A stretch of 64,000 nt of DNA from NCBI GenBank assembly GCA_937923945.1, contig CALDWC010000014.1, forward strand, positions 1-64,000, written 5' to 3'. The notes beneath the pieces were generated by a model. That model worked only from the letters and a program-made list of their open reading frames with translations. It was not told the origin of the DNA and searched no databases. Origin of the DNA: an uncultured Treponema sp. Lineage in GTDB: Bacteria; Spirochaetota; Spirochaetia; Treponematales; Treponemataceae. A program made the position numbers and the translations under genes. Below, piece after piece: positions 17,664 to 25,577 of the stretch (the first letter of the stretch is position 1; every line of letters begins with the position of its first letter).

Positions 17664-19028
17664 ATGAATCTTGGAATCGGTTTTGAACAAAAACAAACAC
17701 AAACATTATCGCAAGCGCTTTTACAATCGATAAATACGTTGGCATTGCCGACAACTGAATTGCGTGAAACGATTTTACGGGAACTCGATTCGAATCCTAC
17801 GCTTGAAGTCGCCGAAGACCGCAGCGAAGAAAAAATGCACCGAAGGCAAAATAAAAAAAATTATGAAACCATAAAGCACAAAAATCAAAACGCTGCGGAC
17901 GCGCATCAAAGTTTTTTGGAAAGCATTCCCGATAGCGGTGAAAGTTTACAAACGCATTTGTTAAAACAGTTCCGTTTACTTCCGCTCGCAAAAAATGAAA
18001 GTGCATTCGGCGAACTGCTCATTCAAAATCTTGACGCATCCGGTTTTATGATTGTAAAACTCGATGAGCTTTTGCCGCTCTTTAATCAAAATCGGGAAGA
18101 CACGATCAGTAGAGAAACTGCAAAAAAAATATGTGCCAATATTCAGCGGCTGGAACCCGTCGGCTGCTGCACGGATAACGAGCTTGATTCACTTGCTTGT
18201 CAAGCGGAAGTTTTATTTTCGGAAAAAATTACAGACGACAAAATTTATTTTTATGTGATTGATATTTTACAAAATCATCAAGCGCTTTTTAAAGTCGGAA
18301 ATAAAACAAATTTTTTTACCGAATTAAAAAAAGTTGGCGGTGATTATGCTTCTCTCACGTTTAATGATTCAAAAAAAATTTTAGAATGTATTGCAACGCT
18401 CGATTTACATCCCGGTAAAAAGTTTTCAAGTAGCCAAACGGCTTTTGCCGTTCCTGAAATTTTTATTATTAAAACGGAGGACGGTTTTAAAGCGGAACTC
18501 AATGATGTGGAAATTCCTGTGTTGCAGGTGTCGAGTATATTTCGGGAAAAAAACAACGGGGTAAAACAAAACGAACAGTTGAAAGATGCCCTGCAAAAAG
18601 CGAATCAGTTTATTGAAAGTTTAAATTACCGGCGTGAAACAATGTTGAAAGTTGCCGCCGTTCTTTTACTCACCCAAAAAAAATTCTTTGAAAAAGGAAC
18701 GGCGTATTTGGAGCCGTTGACGCAAACGGATGTTGCCAATGAATTGAATGTCAGTCCGTCAACGATTTCGCGGACGGTGAACGGAAAATATTTACAGTGC
18801 GATTGGGGCGTTTTTGAATTGGCGTTTTTTTTCAGTTCGGAAGTTTCAACTTTTGGAAAAGCGGAAACTAATCAAGTTAGCAAAAATGCCGTAAAAGCGA
18901 TTATACAAAACTTACTTGAAACCGATCCGAAGCTGACCGATGCGGCAATCACGGAAAAATTGCATGCGGAAGGAATCCGGTTATCCCGCCGTACAGTGAA
19001 TAAATACCGCAACGAATTAAAGCGGTAA
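17664..19028 (+). CDS. rpoN: RNA polymerase sigma-54 factor
   Basis: Alternative sigma factor that recognises -24/-12 promoters and needs an AAA activator to open DNA. The 454 residues have the glutamine-rich region I (FEQKQTQTLSQALLQSINTLALP), an acidic region II, the core-binding region, a helix-turn-helix (TQTDVANELNVSPSTISRTV) and the RpoN box as SRRTVNKYR near the C-terminus. The ATG at 17664 is chosen because it starts exactly at region I; longer in-frame starts run back into nadE. Directly upstream of the lpt genes, a neighbourhood that echoes the lptB-rpoN linkage of proteobacteria but in the opposite order. Confidence 0.96.
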   Translation: MNLGIGFEQKQTQTLSQALLQSINTLALPTTELRETILRELDSNPTLEVAEDRSEEKMHRRQNKKNYETIKHKNQNAADAHQSFLESIPDSGESLQTHLLKQFRLLPLAKNESAFGELLIQNLDASGFMIVKLDELLPLFNQNREDTISRETAKKICANIQRLEPVGCCTDNELDSLACQAEVLFSEKITDDKIYFYVIDILQNHQALFKVGNKTNFFTELKKVGGDYASLTFNDSKKILECIATLDLHPGKKFSSSQTAFAVPEIFIIKTEDGFKAELNDVEIPVLQVSSIFREKNNGVKQNEQLKDALQKANQFIESLNYRRETMLKVAAVLLLTQKKFFEKGTAYLEPLTQTDVANELNVSPSTISRTVNGKYLQCDWGVFELAFFFSSEVSTFGKAETNQVSKNAVKAIIQNLLETDPKLTDAAITEKLHAEGIRLSRRTVNKYRNELKR

Positions 19029-19075
19029 ATCGGAATATTAGTGGCTCCTTGAATGTTTTTCAGTTTTGACCGATA

Positions 19076-19258
19076 ATGATAAAAATGACTATAAAAATAA
19101 CGGATGCACGTGAAAAACTAAATGCAAAATTGATTTCGAGTCAGATTGATTCGGCGTTTGGTGAACAGCGTTTACAAATGTTCACGATTGCCAATACGGA
19201 AAACAATAAACGTATTACCGAGCTGGATGATGAAATTAAAAAGTTTAAAATTTTTTAA
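19076..19258 (+). CDS. Small unknown protein between rpoN and lptC
   Basis: 60 residues, hydrophilic and mostly helical, with a charged C-terminal segment (NNKRITELDDEIKKFKIF) that could form a short coiled coil. No cysteine pairs, membrane helix or signal peptide. It lies 47 bp after rpoN and 18 bp before lptC on the same strand, so it is probably co-transcribed. Ribosome site is weak; a second Met at codon 4 could be the start. I do not recognise the family. Confidence 0.5.
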   Translation: MIKMTIKITDAREKLNAKLISSQIDSAFGEQRLQMFTIANTENNKRITELDDEIKKFKIF

Positions 19259-19276
19259 TAGAGGATATTTACTTCA

Positions 19277-19873
19277 ATGAGTATTGTACTTTGTATCGCT
19301 GCCGTTTTATTTTTCAGTTGTTCATTTTCAGCGCAAAATGATTTTTCAGCCGACACACCGAAAATTGTTTTTGAGAACGCGCATATTGAACGGTATGAAA
19401 ATGCAAAAGAAAAATTCTTGGTAACGGCGCAGCGTTTGGAAAGTTATCCGAGTAAAGAAATCTTTGCCGGTGAGAACGTATACATTGTACAGTTCAATGA
19501 CAACAAGGAAGCGGAACTTAAAGCGAGTGCCGGTACGGCGCTTTTATTGCAAAAGCAAAAACAGTACTTTTTGGGCGGCAATGTTTTTGTGCAAACAAAA
19601 AAAGAAAAACTTACGATTGCAGCTGCGAATCTTTTTTTTGACGAAAATGAAAATATGTTGTACGGTGTCGAAGGTGAAACGGTACGCGTTCAATCGGATG
19701 ACAATACGGTAATTACCGGTACGAATTTTTCAGCGAATACGCTTTCGCAAAAGTTTCAACTTGCGCAGGCGGTGAACGGTAGCTCTGAATTAAAAAATGA
19801 AGAGAAAGATGAATCTGAAGGATCGGATGAAATGCCAAACAAAAATGAACAATCTGTTCCCGGCGGTGAATAA
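19277..19873 (+). CDS. lptC: LptC-like lipoprotein
   Basis: Probable bitopic or lipid-anchored component of the Lpt bridge that carries a glycolipid from the inner to the outer membrane. 198 residues with a lipoprotein-style signal LFFSC (Cys15), then repeated beta-strand units typical of the LptC/OstA jellyroll (LTIAAANLFFDENENMLYG, VITGTNFSANTLSQKF), and an acidic low-complexity tail rich in Glu, Lys and Asn. Start ATG 19277 follows a GAGG site. Position two bases before an OstA-like gene and then lptB supports the assignment; the sequence alone would be weaker. Confidence 0.72.
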   Translation: MSIVLCIAAVLFFSCSFSAQNDFSADTPKIVFENAHIERYENAKEKFLVTAQRLESYPSKEIFAGENVYIVQFNDNKEAELKASAGTALLLQKQKQYFLGGNVFVQTKKEKLTIAAANLFFDENENMLYGVEGETVRVQSDDNTVITGTNFSANTLSQKFQLAQAVNGSSELKNEEKDESEGSDEMPNKNEQSVPGGE

Positions 19874-19875
19874 AC

Positions 19876-20520
19876 ATGAATGCAAAAAAACTTTTATTGG
19901 GAATTTCTTTTTACTTATTGCTACCGTTTGTCTTTGCGGATACGATAAAATTTTCAAGCGATCGTATGTCCGGTTCATCAAATTCGGATAATACAACGAC
20001 GGAGCTTTTAGGCAATGCCACGGTAACTACCGAAGATATAAAAATTGAAAGCGATTCCATTAAACTTTTTGGAAAAAATTTTACCAATATAACGGCAAGC
20101 GGAACCGTAAAAGGTGAAAGCATTAAAAACAAATTTACGTTTTCCGCTGATGTACTCAAATATAATCGCGAAAAAAAAATCTCTGAATTTTCCGGTAATG
20201 TACAATTTATCGATAAAGCGAATGATACGATTATTACTTGCGGGTATGCGCTGTACAACGAAAAAACCGAAACAATGATTATTAAGTTTGACGTTTCGAT
20301 TGAACGAAAAGACACAAAATGCAAATCAATATTTGCACTCTATAATCGAAAAAACGAAATTGTTAACTTACTCGGAAAACCGCACGTTACGAACAAGGAT
20401 GATACTTTTTTTGCAGATCGTATTACGATTAACTTGAAAACCGACAAAATAGATTTACAGGGAACGGTAAAAGGTAACCTTGTTGAAAAGGATGAAAAAG
20501 TTGAAAAGGATAAAAAATGA
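19876..20520 (+). CDS. lptA: LptA/OstA-like periplasmic protein
   Basis: Periplasmic bridge protein of the Lpt system. 214 residues with a cleavable signal peptide ([16 protein letters not shown]), followed by OstA-type beta repeats: [49 protein letters not shown], and a late LQGTVKGNL. The last residues are a Lys/Glu run. It starts two bases after the lptC stop and its stop overlaps the lptB ATG (ATGA), so the three are translated together. Treponemes are generally thought to lack classical LPS, so the cargo may be another glycolipid. Confidence 0.8.
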   Translation: MNAKKLLLGISFYLLLPFVFADTIKFSSDRMSGSSNSDNTTTELLGNATVTTEDIKIESDSIKLFGKNFTNITASGTVKGESIKNKFTFSADVLKYNREKKISEFSGNVQFIDKANDTIITCGYALYNEKTETMIIKFDVSIERKDTKCKSIFALYNRKNEIVNLLGKPHVTNKDDTFFADRITINLKTDKIDLQGTVKGNLVEKDEKVEKDKK

Positions 20521-21368
20521 TTGAATATGACACAAACGATAAACGGCTTTTACTGTCGGCTCCCGATACGGAAGTTCTTTTTCTGCCTGCACCTGATACA
20601 AAAGTTTTTGTTGAAGAAGCGTTGAAAACAAATGATCGACCGGTTTCAGTACTTTCTATCAGGGGATTAAATAAGCAGTTCGGTAAAAAGAAAGTTGTGA
20701 TTGATGTTACATTCAATATGCGGCAGGGCGAAGTTGTCGGCTTGTTGGGACCGAACGGAGCCGGCAAGACAACGACGTTTTATATGATTGTCGGCTTTTA
20801 TCGTCCGAACTCCGGTGATGTATTTTTGGATAGTCAAAAAATTACCGCGTTGGAAATGTACCGGCGGGCACAGCTCGGGATTTCGTATTTACCGCAGGAA
20901 GCGTCCGTTTTTCGAAAGCTCACGGTGGAGCAGAATATTTATGCGATTTTGGAAACCCGCGCTGATCTTACTAAGACACAACGGAAAGAAATGCTGGAAA
21001 AATTATTAGTGGAGTTCGGTATTACGGGAAAGCGAAAACAGTTGGCTTATAGTTTATCGGGCGGAGAACGCCGCCGCACGGAAATTGCTCGCGCCCTCGC
21101 GATTGAGCCGAAGTTTTTATTGTTGGATGAACCCTTTGCGGGGATTGACCCGATTGCGATTCACGATATTAAAAAAATTATTTCACATTTGTCACAGCAG
21201 GGAATCGGTGTTTTAATCACCGACCACAATGTACGCGATACGTTGGAAATTACCGATAGGGCGTATATCATCAATGCGGGGCAAGTGGTGGAAAGCGGCG
21301 ACCGCGAAAAGATTCTGAACTCTGAGATTGCCCGTAAAATTTATCTCGGCGAAAGTTTTAAAATGTAA
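20517..21368 (+). CDS. lptB: Lpt transporter ATP-binding subunit
   Basis: ATPase that powers glycolipid extraction from the inner membrane with LptF/LptG. Walker [10 protein letters not shown] (about 79-87), a Q-loop in [19 protein letters not shown], signature LSGGERRR, Walker [14 protein letters not shown] and the switch His in TDHNVRDT are all present; these motifs are closer to LptB than to generic ABC ATPases. 283 residues, with a 43-residue N-terminal extension before the core (core starts VLSIRGLNK) that most LptB proteins lack; no better start codon is available inside it. LptF/LptG are not in the window. Confidence 0.9.
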   Translation: MIEYDTNDKRLLLSAPDTEVLFLPAPDTKVFVEEALKTNDRPVSVLSIRGLNKQFGKKKVVIDVTFNMRQGEVVGLLGPNGAGKTTTFYMIVGFYRPNSGDVFLDSQKITALEMYRRAQLGISYLPQEASVFRKLTVEQNIYAILETRADLTKTQRKEMLEKLLVEFGITGKRKQLAYSLSGGERRRTEIARALAIEPKFLLLDEPFAGIDPIAIHDIKKIISHLSQQGIGVLITDHNVRDTLEITDRAYIINAGQVVESGDREKILNSEIARKIYLGESFKM

Positions 21369-21448
21369 TGTACGCTGTTCGCTTTGTTATATTTTTTACG
21401 TTGCCGCTCTTGCAATTTTTACTGCTTTGATTATAATTTCATCGTACT

Positions 21449-22681
21449 ATGAAAGTTTGGTTTAAATATTTAATCGGCATTATTCTTGGCATTGTGTTTA
21501 CGATCGTCGCCGGAAACTCGAATACGGTTTTTGTGCAAGTGATTACGTTTTTATCCGATTGGGCTTTGCAAATCGGTCGATATGCGGCATATCCCATTTT
21601 GTTTTTTGGGTTTGCACTTGGCGTGTATAATCTAGCGGAAAGCAAAAAACTGATTCGGCTCTTGCTGTTTTGTTTTGTGTTTTCCGTTGCAGCGGCAATT
21701 CTTTTTTCCGCTACCGGTATTGTTTCATTTTTTATTGCAAATCCGTCTCGCATTCCTATTTCGGTTGAAAACGCCGTGACGCTTCCGGAATTTCGTCTGA
21801 CCAACTATTTGTCTGCGATTTTTCCGTCAAGTGCGTTTCAGTCTTTTACGGAAACGGTGTTTATGCTTCCGATTTGCGCCTTTGCATTTTTTGCCGGTAT
21901 CGGCGCCGCGTCAATCGACAAGCAATTTTCAAAACATACGTTGACGGTGTTTGATTCATTTGCACGCGTCGCGTATAGCGTTGTTGTTTTGTTTGTGGAC
22001 TTTTATGCAATTTTAATGATCGCAATCACCGCGTCATGGACATTGCAATTTTCGGCTATGGTGCAGACGGGATTTTTCACCGATATGATTATCTTGTTGA
22101 CGATTGATTTACTCGTTCTATTTTTCGGTATTTTTCCGTTGATTATCAAGCTCAGCTGTAAAGAAGTGAATCCCTATAAAGTTTTGTTTGCAGCGTTGGC
22201 AACATTTATGGTTGCATTTTTTTCCGGCGATGCAAACACCGCCTTCGTTACAAATCTGCGACACTGTCACGAAAGTTTGGGAATACGCCGTCGCGTTTCA
22301 AACGTTGCAACGCCGTTGTTGACGATTTTTGCACGACCGGGAAGTGCAATGGTTTTAAGCGTCAGTTTTTTAATTATCTTTAAATCCTACTCAAGCAACA
22401 GCATGGGAATGCAGTCGCTTTTGTGGCTGCTGCTTTTATCGGTTGCATTTTCGCTTTTTTTGGGACAGTTTTCAAAGGGCGGCACGTATATTGCACTTGC
22501 GAGTATTTGTCTTTTTTTTGGAAGCGTGTATGAACAGGGATATCTCATTTTAAAGTCGTCAGTGTTTTTTCTCGGTTCGATTGCAACCGCAATTGATGCG
22601 TTCACCGCAATGGTTGGTTCATATATTTTTGCGTATCATGAAGATTTGATGCTGGAAAAAGATATGCGCTTTTTCATTTAA
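21449..22681 (+). CDS. Divergent SDF-family (dicarboxylate/amino acid:cation) symporter
   Basis: Inner-membrane secondary transporter, 410 residues with many hydrophobic helices. Overall layout matches the glutamate/dicarboxylate:cation symporter family, including the long loop after helix 3 and the QFSKGGTYIALA segment. The usual substrate-site motifs are changed: the serine-rich hairpin tip reads SGDANTAFVTNLRHC, and the helix-8 D-x-x-R-T-x-x-N-V pattern reads IDAFTAMVGSYIF, lacking the substrate-binding Arg. Substrate is therefore uncertain. It lies 80 bp after lptB and its 3' end overlaps the next convergent gene by 8 bp. Confidence 0.8.
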   Translation: MKVWFKYLIGIILGIVFTIVAGNSNTVFVQVITFLSDWALQIGRYAAYPILFFGFALGVYNLAESKKLIRLLLFCFVFSVAAAILFSATGIVSFFIANPSRIPISVENAVTLPEFRLTNYLSAIFPSSAFQSFTETVFMLPICAFAFFAGIGAASIDKQFSKHTLTVFDSFARVAYSVVVLFVDFYAILMIAITASWTLQFSAMVQTGFFTDMIILLTIDLLVLFFGIFPLIIKLSCKEVNPYKVLFAALATFMVAFFSGDANTAFVTNLRHCHESLGIRRRVSNVATPLLTIFARPGSAMVLSVSFLIIFKSYSSNSMGMQSLLWLLLLSVAFSLFLGQFSKGGTYIALASICLFFGSVYEQGYLILKSSVFFLGSIATAIDAFTAMVGSYIFAYHEDLMLEKDMRFFI

Positions 22682-24005
22682 GTTCGTAAATGCGAATTCT
22701 CGCATCTAAAAAATCGGAAAAGGCAAACGTTTTTCCGTCCGGTGAAAATGCCAAGCCGGTCGGTTGGTTACCGCCTTCGATGATATCGCATGTTTTAAAA
22801 TTTTGTGTATCGATGATGTACACTTGTCCCATGCGGTACCCTGCGTACAAATAGCCTTTATCGGGATTGTTCGGTCCGCGGCACGATACGATGAGGTACC
22901 GCTTGTCGGAACTTAATACGATGGTGTTCGGGTTATCATACACCGGAATTGTTGCAACAAGCGAATCATCAACGAGCGAAAACACTTCAATAATTTTTTT
23001 GCTCATATCCGACACGTATAGTAAATTACGCTTGTCGTCTTTTACGCAGTGCCGCTTCGCTCCGCGGACGCCCAGTGATTTTTTTACCGCAACGTCTTCA
23101 AGCGAAAATTTTAACACGTGTCCGGTCGAAGCGCCGCTTGCATCTTCGAACTCGGCAAAGTACAGTGTAGTGCCGTCAGCGGAAACTTCAATCCCACGCG
23201 GAACACGGGAAAGCGGAATTACTTTTTTTTCGCGGTAAGTATCCGGATCAATTACGCTGATATTTTTTGAAAGCCAATTTGAAAGATATACGTCATTCGT
23301 AACCGGATTATACGCGAGCACTTTGCTCCAGCTGCCCGAACTTTGAATCGTGGTGATATACGAAAAATCCTGTGCGGAAAAAACATGAACGCACGCGGTG
23401 GTCATTTGGCTGACCCAGATTTCTTCTTTGTGTTTGAGATAGAGTGATTCAACAAAGCCGCGCTGCTTTGCATATTTTTCAGGCGGGCGAATTAAGCGTG
23501 TCGTTCCGTTTTTGATATCCATCACTTGAAAGCCTTCATCGTCCAAAAGCGGAATGATGAGTGTGTCTTCGTTAATAAACGAAAGGCTTTTTGGTTTTGA
23601 AGCGCAATCAAATGCATTGACAAAACAGCAGCGCGAATTTATTTTATCAAGTGCAATAAAAATCGTGTATGGCTTGGTGCGGTGTTTCCGCTGCAATGAA
23701 AAAGATCTCGGTGAAATGCAAAACTCATAATCGTAGAGAAAAAACTCTTTTTGTAAAAAAAATATTTTCGGTTGATAACCCGTTTTTTCAATGCGAAGTT
23801 CCCGTGCATCGCGGTGAATATTTGCTTCGAACATACCGAGCGTTTTATCCTGCAAAATTTTTTTATACTTCACTTCCGTTCCATCAATAAAAAATTGTAC
23901 CCCGTCGCAGGGTTGAACGAAAATATGTACCGTACGATTTTCGTTATCACAAAAGCCGTACCGCGTTACAAGCAGTAAAACAACAAAGAAAATTTTATTT
24001 TTCAT
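22674..24005 (-). CDS. Exported PEGA plus YVTN beta-propeller protein
   Basis: 443 residues with an N-terminal signal peptide (IFFVVLLLVTRYGFC; cleavage near Cys-Asp). Residues about 26-80 look like a PEGA domain (GVQFFIDGTEV ... LRIEKTGYQPK), a small beta fold common on bacterial surfaces. The rest is a seven-blade-type propeller with YVTN/YncE-like repeats: NDVYLSNWLSKNISVIDP, RNLLYVSDMSKKIIEVFS, QPTGLAFSPDGKTFAFSD. Such proteins bind partners or polymers at the cell surface rather than catalyse. It converges on the SDF carrier and is followed upstream by the MATE gene 10 bp away, suggesting co-transcription. Confidence 0.82.
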   Translation of the reverse strand: MKNKIFFVVLLLVTRYGFCDNENRTVHIFVQPCDGVQFFIDGTEVKYKKILQDKTLGMFEANIHRDARELRIEKTGYQPKIFFLQKEFFLYDYEFCISPRSFSLQRKHRTKPYTIFIALDKINSRCCFVNAFDCASKPKSLSFINEDTLIIPLLDDEGFQVMDIKNGTTRLIRPPEKYAKQRGFVESLYLKHKEEIWVSQMTTACVHVFSAQDFSYITTIQSSGSWSKVLAYNPVTNDVYLSNWLSKNISVIDPDTYREKKVIPLSRVPRGIEVSADGTTLYFAEFEDASGASTGHVLKFSLEDVAVKKSLGVRGAKRHCVKDDKRNLLYVSDMSKKIIEVFSLVDDSLVATIPVYDNPNTIVLSSDKRYLIVSCRGPNNPDKGYLYAGYRMGQVYIIDTQNFKTCDIIEGGNQPTGLAFSPDGKTFAFSDFLDARIRIYELK

Positions 24006-24014
24006 AGCTCGGTT

Positions 24015-25385
24015 TTAAATGTTAATATGAACCCATTTGCCCTGCTTGTATCGCACACTCATAAAGAGAAGACGCGATGCTTGATCGGATAAAACGCCGC
24101 ACCAAATCCCGATGAGACCGAGTTGAAAATATCCGGTCAGTAAAAACGTAACGGCTGTCCGGATAATCATAACGCTGATGATTGAAACAAAGAGCGTATA
24201 TTTTACATCGCCTGCGGCACGCAAACAACCGCCGAAAATAATTTGTGAAATTTGTGCCAGCACGATAACCATAATGAAACGGGAAATCATGGTGCCGTTT
24301 TTGATAATCTCGGGATTTTGTGAATGGAGACGAAAAATCCATTCTCCGGCGAAAAACAAAAAAATCGTCAGCCCAATGGAAATGATAAATCCTATTCGTT
24401 GACAAATTGAACCGAGATGTTTTGCCCGTTCTTTATCACCGGCACCCAGTGCTTGTCCCGTTAATGCAACGGCGGCAACCTGCATACCGTCTGCAAACGC
24501 AAAACCCAAGCTCAAAATATTCATACCGATTTGATGTGCCGCAAACAGAACCGTTCCCAAGCGGGCTGCCATAAACGCCGTTGCAACAAACCCGACCCGC
24601 ATTGCAAGATTTTCCAGTATAATGCTGACAGCGAGATTGAATATGCTTTTGACGGTTTTCCAACTTGCATGAATTTTATTTTTAACAATAAAAGGCAGGT
24701 GTACAAAACTGATTTTTCTAAATAACGAAAGCAGACTCATCACAAAAGCCGCCGCTGTACCGAGTACCGTTGCAAGTGCAGCTCCCGCAATCTCCAGACG
24801 CGGAAAGCCGAATTTACCGGTAATCAAAAGATAGTTACCGCAAATGTTTACCAGCGTCGAAATCAGATTAGTGGTAAACGCAATTTTGGTATTTCCGCTT
24901 CCGCGCTGTGCCGCATTGATAATAATTGAAACAACATTAAAAAACATGCCACCCATAATGATGCGAAAGTACAGCGTGCTTGCATCGTGAGTATCCGCGT
25001 TGCTTCCCGCAACATGCAAAATAGGTTCAGCACAAAACACGGCGACTAAACTTAACACGACACAAAAAACAAGTGAAACAGCAAGTGCCGTTACCAGCGT
25101 TTCATTTGCGGAAATTCGGTCGTTCTGACCTTTGCGTCGTGCAACGAGAGCCGAAACTGCAACCGCGATTCCGAAATAAACCGTCATGAAAAAAAACTTC
25201 GGTTGATTCGTCAAGCCGATTGCGGCAACCGCATATTCGCCCAGTTCCGAAACCATAATCGTATCAATGATTCCGGCGAGTGCTATAAATAAACTTTCTA
25301 AAACGGCTGGAAGTGCAACTTTTATCGCTTCCTGCCATGTTCCTTTCAACTTATCCACATTAAATCCGATTTTATAAGTATACAA
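24015..25385 (-). CDS. MATE-family efflux transporter
   Basis: Inner-membrane cation/drug antiporter of about 12 helices, 456 residues. Family features include LPAVLESLFIALAGIIDTIMVSELGEYAVAAIGL near the start and FADGMQVAAVALTGQALGAGD at the second-half repeat. The given start is TTG at 25385 (no ATG fits); GTG ten codons later is also possible, and neither has a strong ribosome site. First gene of a minus-strand pair with the propeller protein. Divergent from flhA. Substrates cannot be predicted. Confidence 0.92.
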   Translation of the reverse strand: MYTYKIGFNVDKLKGTWQEAIKVALPAVLESLFIALAGIIDTIMVSELGEYAVAAIGLTNQPKFFFMTVYFGIAVAVSALVARRKGQNDRISANETLVTALAVSLVFCVVLSLVAVFCAEPILHVAGSNADTHDASTLYFRIIMGGMFFNVVSIIINAAQRGSGNTKIAFTTNLISTLVNICGNYLLITGKFGFPRLEIAGAALATVLGTAAAFVMSLLSLFRKISFVHLPFIVKNKIHASWKTVKSIFNLAVSIILENLAMRVGFVATAFMAARLGTVLFAAHQIGMNILSLGFAFADGMQVAAVALTGQALGAGDKERAKHLGSICQRIGFIISIGLTIFLFFAGEWIFRLHSQNPEIIKNGTMISRFIMVIVLAQISQIIFGGCLRAAGDVKYTLFVSIISVMIIRTAVTFLLTGYFQLGLIGIWCGVLSDQASRLLFMSVRYKQGKWVHINI

Positions 25386-25511
25386 CTTTGGAAAGTTTTA
25401 CGCAAGCGAGATTTATTTTTATTTTTTTTTGCTGCATTAACGATTTTAAAATTGAATTGATTACTCGTGAGATATATCATCGCGGCAATTCTTGTGATTA
25501 ATCGTGTCCTC

Positions 25512-25540
25512 TTGACTAATACTGCATCACAAAATATAAT
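25512..25540 (+). promoter_or_regulatory. Promoter of flhA
   Basis: -35 TTGACT (25512-25517), exactly 17 bp, -10 TATAAT (25535-25540). Expected start of transcription near 25547, about 30 bp before the flhA ATG. This looks like a housekeeping promoter, so flhA here may not depend on a flagellar sigma factor. Confidence 0.8.
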
Positions 25541-25577
25541 AAAATTGTAAGAACTACGGAAATGGGATTGAAAAACT

